Below, one piece after another: positions 26,377 through 32,323 of a DNA stretch of 32,323 nucleotides. Positions within the stretch are counted from its first letter, which is position 1, and every line of letters begins with the position of its first letter. The translations under genes were made by a program, and so were the position numbers. Under the pieces are notes generated by a model. That model did no database searches. It was not told the origin of the DNA and saw only the letters and a list, made by a program, of their open reading frames with translations. Origin of the DNA: Candidatus Saccharimonadota bacterium (lineage in GTDB: Bacteria > Patescibacteriota > Saccharimonadia > Saccharimonadales > Saccharimonadaceae); contig JAIKZA010000034.1 of NCBI GenBank assembly GCA_024682595.1, forward strand, positions 1 to 32,323, read 5' to 3'.

Positions 26377-26382
26377 TATACT
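26377..26382 (+). promoter_or_regulatory. -10 box directly upstream of cysS
   Basis: TATACT lies 7 nt before the cysS ATG and no Shine-Dalgarno is present, suggesting a leaderless transcript. Confidence 0.45.
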
Positions 26383-26389
26383 GTTAAAT

Positions 26390-27748
26390 ATGAAGCTATA
26401 CAATACCCTAAATCGAAAAATTGAGGATTTTAAACCTATAGACGGGAAAAGGGTAAAAATTTATACGTGTGGACCTACCGTATATAGTTTTGCGCATATT
26501 GGCAACTTCACTTCATACATTTATTGGGACTTATTAATACGAACGTTGATGCTTGATGGGTATAATGTTGAGCGAGTATTGAATATTACTGACGTGGGAC
26601 ATTTGGCTTCGGATGCCGATGATGGCGAGGATAAGATGGAAAAAGGCGCAAAAAGGGAGGGGAAAACTGTTTGGGAAATCGCCGAGATGTATATGGGTGA
26701 TTACTTGGATAATTTTCGCACTTTGAACTTAATAGAGCCGTCAAATATTTGCAGGGCAACGGATTTTATCGAAGAGGATATTAAACTTGTCGACGCTTTG
26801 GAGAAAAAAGGCTTTCTATACGATACGTCGGACGGACTCTATTTTGATACTTCGAAATTCCCAACCTATGCAGATTTTGCGCGGCTTGATTTAGATCACT
26901 TGAAAGCGGGAGCGCGAGTTGATTTTAATTCAGAAAAGCGTAATGTGTCTGATTTTGCGGTATGGAAATGGATTCGCGACGGCGAAGATCATGCGATGCA
27001 ATGGGAATATCGTGGTAGAATGGGGTACCCTGGATGGCATCTGGAATGCGCAACCATAATACATGAGAAACTGGGGGAGCCGATAGATATTCACTGTGGC
27101 GGCGTGGATCATATTCCGGTGCATCATACAAATGAGATAGCAGAGATAGAAGCAGCCTATGGCCATAAAATGGCGAATTATTGGCTGCACAATAACTTTA
27201 TTACGATTGAGGGCGAAAAAATATCAAAGTCGATTGGGAATGTCTATTATTTTAGCGATCTAAATAAAAAAGGCTATACGCACATGGATTATAAAATGTG
27301 GGTGCTTCAGGGGCATTTTCAGAGCGAACGAAATTTTGCATTTAGTGATTTGAGCGCGGCAAAACAACGATTACTGAATTACCGTAATTTTGCTGCTTTG
27401 CGGTGGCAGAAAGACGCAACAGACTTGAGCTCTGTAAAGAAGGCTATTATGGAGCAGCTGAATAATAATCTAAATTCGGCGGGGGCTTTTGCGGAGTTGG
27501 ATAAAGCAATTAATGCTAATGTACCAGACAAAGATTTTGTAGATTTCTTGGACGAAGCTTTTGGTTTAAGGATTGCAGAGACGACGCCAGATATTTCGGA
27601 CGAAATAAAACAAAAAATAAAAGAGCGTTTCGAGGCGAAAAAAGTACGTGATTTTGCGAAAGCCGATCAACTACGAAATGAGATTAGTAGGGAAGGAGTC
27701 GTCTTGCTTGATGGCGCCAATGGAACAATTTGGCAATTTGCTAAATAA
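26390..27748 (+). CDS. cysS: Cysteinyl-tRNA synthetase
   Basis: The 452-aa class I enzyme charges tRNA-Cys. The ATG at 26390 gives the family start MKLYNTLNRKIEDF; a TTG further upstream is not needed. YTCGPTVY supplies a zinc-binding Cys and AHIGN is the HIGH motif with Asn in the last place. GYPGWHLECAT and HHTNEIAE supply the other zinc ligands, and KISKS is the KMSKS loop. The C-terminal part is helical with R-x-x-K-DFAKADQLR, typical of CysRS. The DUF2975 gene follows by 14 bp. Confidence 0.96.
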   Translation: MKLYNTLNRKIEDFKPIDGKRVKIYTCGPTVYSFAHIGNFTSYIYWDLLIRTLMLDGYNVERVLNITDVGHLASDADDGEDKMEKGAKREGKTVWEIAEMYMGDYLDNFRTLNLIEPSNICRATDFIEEDIKLVDALEKKGFLYDTSDGLYFDTSKFPTYADFARLDLDHLKAGARVDFNSEKRNVSDFAVWKWIRDGEDHAMQWEYRGRMGYPGWHLECATIIHEKLGEPIDIHCGGVDHIPVHHTNEIAEIEAAYGHKMANYWLHNNFITIEGEKISKSIGNVYYFSDLNKKGYTHMDYKMWVLQGHFQSERNFAFSDLSAAKQRLLNYRNFAALRWQKDATDLSSVKKAIMEQLNNNLNSAGAFAELDKAINANVPDKDFVDFLDEAFGLRIAETTPDISDEIKQKIKERFEAKKVRDFAKADQLRNEISREGVVLLDGANGTIWQFAK

Positions 27749-27762
27749 AGAGAAAGGAATAT

Positions 27763-28389
27763 ATGGCAAAGAAAGAGGACGAAGTGAAAATGGTTTTGAC
27801 GAAGAAGGGCTACAAAACGACCTGTACCGTATTGGGAATTTTGTCAAAAATAGTAGAAGTAGTGGCAATTATAGGCGCGATTACTTGCGGTGTATGTGGA
27901 GTTATTTTGGGGCTTGGCTATCAGTCAATTAACCTTAATGACGCGGTGGAGATAATTACATCAGATGCAGATTTGCGTGCGCAGTTGCCGATTTCAATAG
28001 ACGATGGTAAGCAGTGGATAGATGGTTTTTTGGCGAAGAGTCAAGGCGAACAATTGGCGGTTATTTTAGGTGGGATTGCACTTGTGGCGATAATGTTGGC
28101 AATTATTTCAATGCTTGCGCACCATGTGAGTAAATTCTTCAAGAATCTTGCTCATAGTCGTTCACCTTTCTCTATGGATAATATAGATCGTTTGCAGAAG
28201 ATTGGCATATGGATTTTTGTAGTAGTTGGCTATTCGATTTTGGTGGAGATTATTACTCCATTAATTCTTGGCGTAAGTAATGTGACGATTTCTGTATCAC
28301 TTGATTTAATCGGTGTTGGTTTTGGTGCATTAGTGTTGGCGGTCGTTTTTAAACGTGGCTATGATTTGGAGAATAAGAAAAAAGATTAA
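27763..28389 (+). CDS. DUF2975-like membrane protein
   Basis: The 208-aa protein has TM helices at about residues 25-50, 100-122, 145-170 and 175-198. The segment SPFSMDNIDRLQKIGIW before the third helix and VFKRGYDLENKKKD at the end match the pattern of DUF2975 membrane proteins, which are often encoded beside small XRE-type regulators. No regulator follows here; the transferred cupin region begins right after the stop instead. AAAGGAAT precedes the ATG. Function unknown. Confidence 0.7.
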   Translation: MAKKEDEVKMVLTKKGYKTTCTVLGILSKIVEVVAIIGAITCGVCGVILGLGYQSINLNDAVEIITSDADLRAQLPISIDDGKQWIDGFLAKSQGEQLAVILGGIALVAIMLAIISMLAHHVSKFFKNLAHSRSPFSMDNIDRLQKIGIWIFVVVGYSILVEIITPLILGVSNVTISVSLDLIGVGFGALVLAVVFKRGYDLENKKKD

Positions 28390-28401
28390 AAATACCCCTC
28401 C
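28388..28401 (+). terminator. Left half of a split bidirectional terminator
   Basis: AAAAATACCCCTCC directly follows the DUF2975 stop and is the 5' arm type used by other terminators in this window. Its partner GGAGGGGATTTTTT stands at 29269-29282, 868 bp away; the two pair with a single missing T. No complete long stem exists locally, only a weak imperfect one. Confidence 0.65.
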
Positions 28402-28452
28402 ATGTGGAAGTGGTAAAAAATATAAACAATGCCACGGTAAATAGCTTATAAA

Positions 28453-28562
28453 ATAAGGGTTTGCGAGGATTTGAAAATTTCAAAGAATCATAAAAAAGCC
28501 AAAATGTTTGCAATTTGTTTGCAAAAAATGAAAATGTTTGCAAAAAGGCTATAAACCCTTAT
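28453..28562. repeat. Inverted repeat enclosing TGTTTGCAA copies
   Basis: ATAAGGGTTT at 28453-28462 and its exact complement AAACCCTTAT at 28553-28562 flank 90 bp. Inside are the odd palindrome TTTGAAAATTTCAAA (28470-28484) and three direct TGTTTGCAA copies. The whole interval 28402-28634 has no gene and is very AT-rich. Confidence 0.75.
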
Positions 28563-28589
28563 AAATAAAGGTAATTATTCTTGCAAACA
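28505..28589. repeat. TGTTTGCAA iterons upstream of the cupin gene
   Basis: Direct copies at 28505-28513, 28516-28524 and 28535-28543 and an inverted copy at 28581-28589. Such clustering of one 9-mer suggests binding sites for a regulator or for a recombinase or replication protein. Confidence 0.8.
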
Positions 28590-28634
28590 AATTTTGATTA
28601 TTGAATGAACTAAATTGTAGTATAAGAGGTGTGT

Positions 28635-29111
28635 ATGAATAATAAGATTGTTCTTACAAACATTTCCAAATTAGAAGGAAAAAGGAAGACAGGATTAGAC
28701 AAATATGATTATACAAAATATGAAGTTACTAAAAGAAAAGATTTTAGTCAGTGTTATGTATGCTTTTATGAGTTAGCACCTTTAAAAAGTGCCTATCCAA
28801 AACACTATCATAAATATAATACCGAATGTTTTTACATTATTAGTGGTTCTGGTGAAGTTGAGACTAATGATGAAAAATTAAAGGTTACTAGTGGTGATAT
28901 AATTGTTTTTCCATGTGGAGAAAGGGGAACTCATAAGATAACAAATACTTCGAAGAATGAAAAACTAACATATATAGATTTTGACACAACTAACTCTCCA
29001 GATATTATTAAATATGTTGACTCTGGAAAAATTGGCATAATAGAACATAATATATCTAGTTCATTTTATAAAGAAAATAGTCAAGTAGATTATTACGATG
29101 GAGAAAAATAA
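28635..29111 (+). CDS. Cupin-domain protein, probably horizontally acquired
   Basis: The 158-aa protein has a single cupin barrel. Motif 1 is HYHKYNTECFYIISGSG (about residues 56-72), with His and Glu metal ligands, and motif 2 is in PCGERGTHKITN with the third His. Cupins of this simple kind bind metal and act as sugar isomerases, dioxygenases or sensors; the substrate is unknown. Codon use is strongly A/T-ending (AAA, AAT, ATT, TTA), unlike the rest of the window, and both flanks carry TGTTTGCAA repeats. ATG 28635 is preferred over the GTG at 28629 by fit to the cupin family. A TATAAG box lies 8 nt before the ATG. Confidence 0.85.
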   Translation: MNNKIVLTNISKLEGKRKTGLDKYDYTKYEVTKRKDFSQCYVCFYELAPLKSAYPKHYHKYNTECFYIISGSGEVETNDEKLKVTSGDIIVFPCGERGTHKITNTSKNEKLTYIDFDTTNSPDIIKYVDSGKIGIIEHNISSSFYKENSQVDYYDGEK

Positions 29112-29113
29112 TT

Positions 29114-29132
29114 TTGCAAACAATGTTTGCAG
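29114..29132. repeat. Inverted TGCAAAC/GTTTGCA pair downstream of the cupin gene
   Basis: A perfect 7-bp inverted repeat with 3-nt spacer (29115-29131) is made of two copies of the same 9-mer found upstream, one exact (29114-29122, inverted) and one with the last base changed. It lies 3 bp after the cupin stop. The following 29133-29268 is AT-rich, with short inverted repeats such as ATAGTA/TACTAT, and has no gene. Confidence 0.8.
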
Positions 29133-29268
29133 AATATAAATAACAATGGTTACAATAGTACTATAAATACTATATGTACTAAATGTTACCGAACCACTTT
29201 TTTATTGAAATAACAATAATAACGATAGTAATAATAATACTATATATACCAAAAGTGCATGAGCTTAC

Positions 29269-29282
29269 GGAGGGGATTTTTT
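29269..29282 (-). terminator. Right half of the split terminator
   Basis: GGAGGGGATTTTTT overlaps the stop of the AI-2E transporter gene and complements the arm at 28388-28401 except for one missing T. For the minus-strand gene the arm is now without its partner nearby. Confidence 0.65.
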
Positions 29283-30453
29283 AATCTTTGGCAATGAGTT
29301 TAACTTTGGTTTTTTCGACTTTCGGGGTAGGCTTGTTTTTTTTGATAAGGTCGCTGCCGTTGATTTTGCCGTCATCCATAATGTCGCTGCTATATTCTTC
29401 AATAAGGACGCGAATACATCCTGCGATAGGAATTGATACAATGGCGCCAATGAGACCGAAAGTGTAGACGCCGACCGTGACGGCGGATAAGATAGCAAGT
29501 GCTGGCAGATTCATGCCTTTGCCTTGAACTTTTGGCGAGATGACGTTGGATTCTATCTGCAAGTAGACGACGGTATAGATGATAAATGCTACGCCAGCTC
29601 CAACTTGACTAAAACCGAGAAGTAGCGCAACGATGGCGCCGCCAATAAATGATCCAAACATTGGAATCAAACTGAAGACACCCGTAATAAGCCCAAACGG
29701 TAGAGCAAGACCTGGATTTAGATTAAAGACGATACTAATAATAAAGACGGCTGCCATGGTTGCACAAGCGTTGATTAGGCCGACAGTGATGGCGCTGGAA
29801 ACATAGGTGGAAATAGTCTGCGAAAGTCGATATATGACATGCTCGGCTTTTTGGGCGGTGCTATTGCCCTTGAAGTTGCTCCAGAATTTACGCGTGATTG
29901 AGGGGCCTTCAGTAAGCATGAAGAAGGCGAGTACGAGGGCGAGAATGATAGTTGCAAGACCGTTACCGACTGCAGTAATTGAGTTGGTTAGAGTTGAACC
30001 GACATTGTCTAGTTTGACGAAGCTTTGTGAAAAATCGCCCAATGTTTTGATAGCCTGCTCGCGGAAGTTGTCGATGTGGAGAGTTTCGCCAATATCGTCG
30101 ATAAAAGTGAGATTGTTGGTGGCGCCGTCGACGATGTTGGGGAGGATTTTGGCAAATTTAGCGGTTTCGCTAATGATAGTTGGTACAACAATGGCGACAA
30201 ATGTGCAGATAAAGCCAACTACGAGAATATAAGATAGGGCAATTGGCAAGGTGCGGGATTTGCTTGGAAAGAAGCTTGCGATACGGTTTACTAGCGGTTT
30301 GATGGCGAGTGCGAAGAATAGCGCACAACCGATGATAAGTAATCCGGCGCTAGCTTTGAATAAGAGGTAGCCAACAGCGGCAAAACCGATAATTACTAGC
30401 CAGAAGCGGATAAAGGTTTTGGTGTCAATCTGGACTTTGGTAGTGTTACTCAT
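29281..30453 (-). CDS. AI-2E transporter family membrane protein
   Basis: The 390-aa protein has about seven to eight TM helices with the family layout: paired helices at residues 15-55, one near 70-95, a soluble stretch (100-160) with amphipathic helices, then TMs from 165 onward. The region PFGLITGVFSLIPMFGSFIGG and the following YLQIESNVISPKVQGKGMNLP match the AI-2E/PerM/YdiK family signature. Members have been linked to autoinducer-2 export or to ion/proton antiport, so the name should not be read as a substrate. TATAAT lies 6 nt before its ATG without a Shine-Dalgarno. Confidence 0.92.
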   Translation of the reverse strand: MSNTTKVQIDTKTFIRFWLVIIGFAAVGYLLFKASAGLLIIGCALFFALAIKPLVNRIASFFPSKSRTLPIALSYILVVGFICTFVAIVVPTIISETAKFAKILPNIVDGATNNLTFIDDIGETLHIDNFREQAIKTLGDFSQSFVKLDNVGSTLTNSITAVGNGLATIILALVLAFFMLTEGPSITRKFWSNFKGNSTAQKAEHVIYRLSQTISTYVSSAITVGLINACATMAAVFIISIVFNLNPGLALPFGLITGVFSLIPMFGSFIGGAIVALLLGFSQVGAGVAFIIYTVVYLQIESNVISPKVQGKGMNLPALAILSAVTVGVYTFGLIGAIVSIPIAGCIRVLIEEYSSDIMDDGKINGSDLIKKNKPTPKVEKTKVKLIAKD

Positions 30454-30459
30454 AAGGCA

Positions 30460-30465
30460 ATTATA
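30460..30465 (-). promoter_or_regulatory. -10 box directly upstream of the AI-2E gene
   Basis: A consensus TATAAT on the minus strand, 6 nt from the ATG, with no ribosome site between; a leaderless start is likely. No clear -35. Confidence 0.5.
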
Positions 30466-30490
30466 ACATCCTGGTAGAACGTAAGCATTA

Positions 30491-30519
30491 TTGACAAATA
30501 TTGTTATGTGTGCTATAAT
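30491..30519 (+). promoter_or_regulatory. Perfect consensus sigma70 promoter
   Basis: TTGACA (30491-30496), 17 bp and TATAAT (30514-30519): full consensus and spacing. The expected start of transcription is about 30526. Confidence 0.92.
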
Positions 30520-30525
30520 TAAACT

Positions 30526-30545
30526 ATGGATTGGTAAAAATCCAT
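30526..30545 (+). other. 5'-end hairpin in the mRNA leader
   Basis: ATGGATT and AATCCAT form a 7-bp stem with a 6-nt loop exactly at the predicted transcript start, 42 nt before the CDS. A 5'-terminal hairpin often protects an mRNA from decay. The ATG inside it opens only a three-codon frame. Confidence 0.6.
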
Positions 30546-30586
30546 TTGTCGAAGCCGTTCATTACCACAAGAAAAGGAGATATGTG

Positions 30587-30814
30587 ATGAATGCAGTATT
30601 TGTGATAAAAAAGGCATTTTCTTCTGGCTGCGCAAGCATTACTCTTTTCGAAGATGGCAGCATCCTTTACGAAGACTCCTTCGAGAGAAGGGTTAAGGGT
30701 GGATGCAGCGAAAAGGCATTCGCGCTCTTCTGTATTGATACTATTGATTGCGAAGTTTGCGATAAGATTTATAGCATCCTGAGCGGTGGCAAAAAGGTGC
30801 CGGCGTCCGCGTGA
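30587..30814 (+). CDS. Small cysteine-containing protein (75 aa)
   Basis: AAAAGGAGA lies a few bases before the ATG at 30587, far better than any upstream alternative. The product MNAVFVIKKAFSSGCAS... ends in KKVPASA and contains five Cys (near residues 15, 40, 49, 55 and 58), no TM helix and no recognised domain; the latter Cys occur as C-x5-C-x2-C. The strong promoter, stable-looking leader and overlapping terminator suggest a well-expressed monocistronic mRNA. Metal binding or redox function is possible but unproven. Confidence 0.75.
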   Translation: MNAVFVIKKAFSSGCASITLFEDGSILYEDSFERRVKGGCSEKAFALFCIDTIDCEVCDKIYSILSGGKKVPASA

Positions 30815-30825
30815 CGCCGGTTTTT
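30800..30825 (+). terminator. Terminator overlapping the small gene's stop
   Basis: Stem CCGGCGT/ACGCCGG with a 7-nt loop, then TTTTT. The 5' arm lies in the last codons and the stop codon is in the stem-loop. Confidence 0.9.
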
Positions 30826-30837
30826 ATTGTAACGTAA

Positions 30838-31351
30838 AACCACCAGCTAGGCTGGTGGTTCCGTTTTTTTGCGCCGAAATATCGGCGCCTTGTGTTTTAC
30901 AAAAATAAAAAGATATTTATCGGGAAAATTTTACGGGAGCTCTGCGAATGGAAAGGCGTAAATATTGTGGAGGCTGAAACTCGCCCCGATCATATCCATA
31001 TGCTCGTAGAGATCCCGCCAAATTTTCCGTCTCGAGTTTCATGGGGTATTTGAAGGGTAAAAGTAGCACGATGCTCTATGAGCAATTCGGCGAGTTGAAG
31101 TATAAGTATAGAAACAGAGAATTCTGGTGTCGAGGATACTATGCAGATACTGTTGGCAAGAATACGGCGAGGATAGCGGAGTATATTCAAAACCAACTCA
31201 AAGAAGACAAGCTTGGTCAACAATTGACACTGGATAACAGCGGGATATTTTCTAAGAAATAGCAGCTGACAGGCTGCTCACGCGTTCCACGCGTCAGCGA
31301 GGAACGAAAGGGCTACGCCCGCACAAGAAAAACCACCGGCTAGGCCGGTGG
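30838..31351 (+). mobile_element. Decayed IS200/IS605-type element with matching end hairpins
   Basis: Left hairpin AACCACCAGC-TAG-GCTGGTGGTT (30838-30860) and right hairpin CCACCGGC-TAG-GCCGGTGG (31333-31351) are near copies of each other, as subterminal hairpins of IS200/IS605 elements are. They enclose a broken Y1 transposase. A further hairpin GCGCCGA/TCGGCGC is at 30871-30888. No tnpB is present. At about 515 bp it is shorter than intact IS200 elements (about 700 bp). Confidence 0.8.
30889..31262 (+). pseudogene. tnpA: IS200-family transposase TnpA, broken
   Basis: The first frame (to TGA at 31051) reads KILRELCEWKGVNIVEAE and then RPDHIHMLVEIPP with the HUH motif HIH. The -1 frame continues with SVSSFMGYLKGKSS, then FWCRGYYADTVG and AEYIQNQLKEDK, which includes the region of the catalytic Tyr. 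One lost A near 31020-31022 would account for the shift. The N-terminal 20 or more residues, including the usual VFTPKYRRK segment, are shortened. Both defects make it inactive. Confidence 0.88.
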
Positions 31352-31366
31352 ATGTTTATTTATGGT

Positions 31367-31396
31367 TTTTAGTATGCCCACCTTTTCATACTAAAA
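31367..31396. other. Perfect 10-bp hairpin with C-rich loop
   Basis: TTTTAGTATG and CATACTAAAA flank the loop CCCACCTTTT. It lies just outside the right IS hairpin and 210 bp before the surface-protein start. It is too AT-rich for a typical terminator. Its loop contains CACCT, complementary to AGGTG within the AGGAGGTG at about 31540. The rest of 31397-31578 has no gene but holds the promoter below. Confidence 0.6.
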
Positions 31397-31493
31397 TATA
31401 TCAGACCAACTTTGCGATGCATTTACACCTGTTCTTTTAGATAAAAAGCAGTAAATATAGTATTTCTCGCTACTTTCGCTACATTTTCCGCTA

Positions 31494-31521
31494 TTGCTTA
31501 TTTAAGCATAACTGCTAAAAT
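31494..31521 (+). promoter_or_regulatory. Promoter of the terminal surface-protein gene
   Basis: TTGCTT, 16 bp, TAAAAT. Transcription would start near 31528, about 50 nt before the first ATG. AGGAGGTG at about 31540 in the leader is followed by ATG ATT TAA, a two-codon frame. Confidence 0.55.
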
Positions 31522-31578
31522 TAAATTAGACCATGCATAGGAGGTGCCTGGCTATATATGATTTAATTCTCAACTACC

Positions 31579-32323
31579 ATGAGAAAAATGGAGGGTATAG
31601 TGTTTTTGGGAAAGTTTCTCCCTAAGTTCGGAGTAAAGACACGAAGAAATCGCGATCAGAAAGCAAAGAATAGAGTTAGTATTTTTGTGGCACTCATTTT
31701 GGGTGCCATTTCCATTTTTGCAGTCTTTAGTGTTTTTGCTGAAATTATCGAGGGAAACGAAGCTCACGTAGAAGTCGATTCGGATTTAACATACTACCTG
31801 AAAGTTAAGGAAGACGGCGTAGATGCTGCCGGCGTCGAATCCAGCGATACACAAGTCGCTAATGTGCGCGGTGGCCGTGTTGCTGTTACGGATAGGATCC
31901 CGGATGGCCTCATCTTCCAGGGATTCGTCACTACATCTAATGGCTTAATTGGCGCAGTATCCCGTGCCGACGGCGTGACTGTATGTTCCGGCAAGGTCGT
32001 CGACGACACCAAAGAAAAGACTCTGGATGCCGGCACCTGGAATGATGCCCATACGGAATACTTCTACCATGGCCTCCACTACAACGACTTAACCCGTACC
32101 GTCTCCTTTACGGCAGAGAGAATCAAAGCCGGCTGCGAACTGACGGTTGGCATCATCACCAAGACTCCGGCCACTGTCGACGATCCGGATACCGCCCAGG
32201 TCGAAACACGCCGCGACTTCTACAACTCTGCCTTCGCTGCCGAAAAAGACCTTACAGCAGTCTCTAATACTGTCCACGCCTGGATTGGGAGCTTAGACAC
32301 TCAGGTATATAAGGTCAGATATA
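31579..32323 (+). CDS. Secreted or membrane-anchored surface protein, 3' partial
   Basis: The frame from ATG 31579 has no stop and runs off the right edge (248 codons seen). The N-terminus is basic (KTRRNRDQKAKNR), followed by one hydrophobic helix at about residues 32-55, then a beta-rich outer domain (DSDLTYYLKVKEDG..., DRIPDGLIFQGFV, GTWNDAHTEYFYHGLHYND). The fit is to large bacterial surface or adhesin-like proteins, but no named domain is certain. A GTG at 31600 has a better ribosome site (GGAGGG) and may be the true start; an in-frame TAA at 31564 excludes anything longer. Codons shift to C-ending (GCC, ACC, GTC, TAC, GAC) after the signal region, unlike most of the window. Confidence 0.8.
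   Translation, partial: MRKMEGIVFLGKFLPKFGVKTRRNRDQKAKNRVSIFVALILGAISIFAVFSVFAEIIEGNEAHVEVDSDLTYYLKVKEDGVDAAGVESSDTQVANVRGGRVAVTDRIPDGLIFQGFVTTSNGLIGAVSRADGVTVCSGKVVDDTKEKTLDAGTWNDAHTEYFYHGLHYNDLTRTVSFTAERIKAGCELTVGIITKTPATVDDPDTAQVETRRDFYNSAFAAEKDLTAVSNTVHAWIGSLDTQVYKVRY

Noticed and set aside
26465-26520. HIGN instead of HIGH in CysRS as a defect
   Set aside because: All other catalytic and zinc residues are intact, and this variant occurs in some bacterial CysRS proteins, so I do not consider it a loss of function.
28505-28589. TGTTTGCAA copies as a CRISPR array
   Set aside because: Repeats are only 9 bp, irregularly spaced and in both orientations, with no cas gene.
31041-31262. 73-aa ORF starting MGYLKGKSS as an independent gene
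   Set aside because: It is the C-terminal half of the frameshifted IS200 transposase.
31461-31493. Three CGCTA repeats as iterons
   Set aside because: Only five bases, uneven spacing of 9 and 12; too weak.

Overview
The window looks like chromosomal DNA of a small-genome bacterium of the Patescibacteria type, most likely Candidatus Saccharibacteria (TM7). This is an inference from gene content and style, not proven by a marker. The genes are AT-leaning and tightly packed with 1-8 bp overlaps. UGA is used as a stop, which argues against Gracilibacteria/Absconditabacteria. There are large membrane or surface proteins of unknown function, actinobacterial-type families (DUF3152, a DnaE with a complete PHP site), and an abbreviated sugar-phosphate operon.

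Layout. Positions 2-4051 hold the 3' part of a very large low-complexity protein gene that is open to the left edge. It converges on a MacB/LolD-type ABC exporter pair (4110-6326, minus). A tRNA-Ser(GGA) follows, with a 15-bp copy of its own 3' end 132 bp downstream. Next is a five-gene plus-strand cluster (6801-10362): two single-TM proteins flanking a DUF3152 metalloprotease, then a lipid-kinase-like protein and an S4-less TlyA-like methyltransferase. Between 10391 and 11174 lies a minus-strand gene that is invisible to a simple ORF search. It has a perfect sigma70 promoter, a good ribosome binding site and about 230 codons, but appears to lack one base near its start. A Pr6Pr-like membrane protein and dnaE follow, converging on a minus-strand operon: gap-rpiB-rpe-pfkB kinase-LOG protein.

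From 19590 rightward come ppa, an SPFH/YdjI-like protein with three tandem paralogues of a double-zinc-ribbon membrane protein (20213-26358), cysS and a DUF2975-like protein. A very AT-rich cupin gene surrounded by TGTTTGCAA repeats (about 28402-29268) sits exactly between the two halves of what looks like one old bidirectional terminator, so it is probably a transferred insertion. The right end carries an AI-2E-family transporter (minus), a 75-aa protein with a perfect promoter, a decayed IS200-like element with hairpin ends, and the start of a secreted or surface protein that runs off the window.

How it fits together. The sugar operon links GAPDH to the non-oxidative pentose phosphate pathway and a PfkB kinase. 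The SPFH/zinc-ribbon cluster resembles the ydjG-H-I membrane-stress module of Bacillus but is expanded and lacks PspA in this window. Several genes have a -10 box only 6-9 nt before the ATG and no Shine-Dalgarno, which suggests leaderless mRNAs. Two single-base losses in homopolymers (about 11083 and 31020) mean that assembly error has to be considered.
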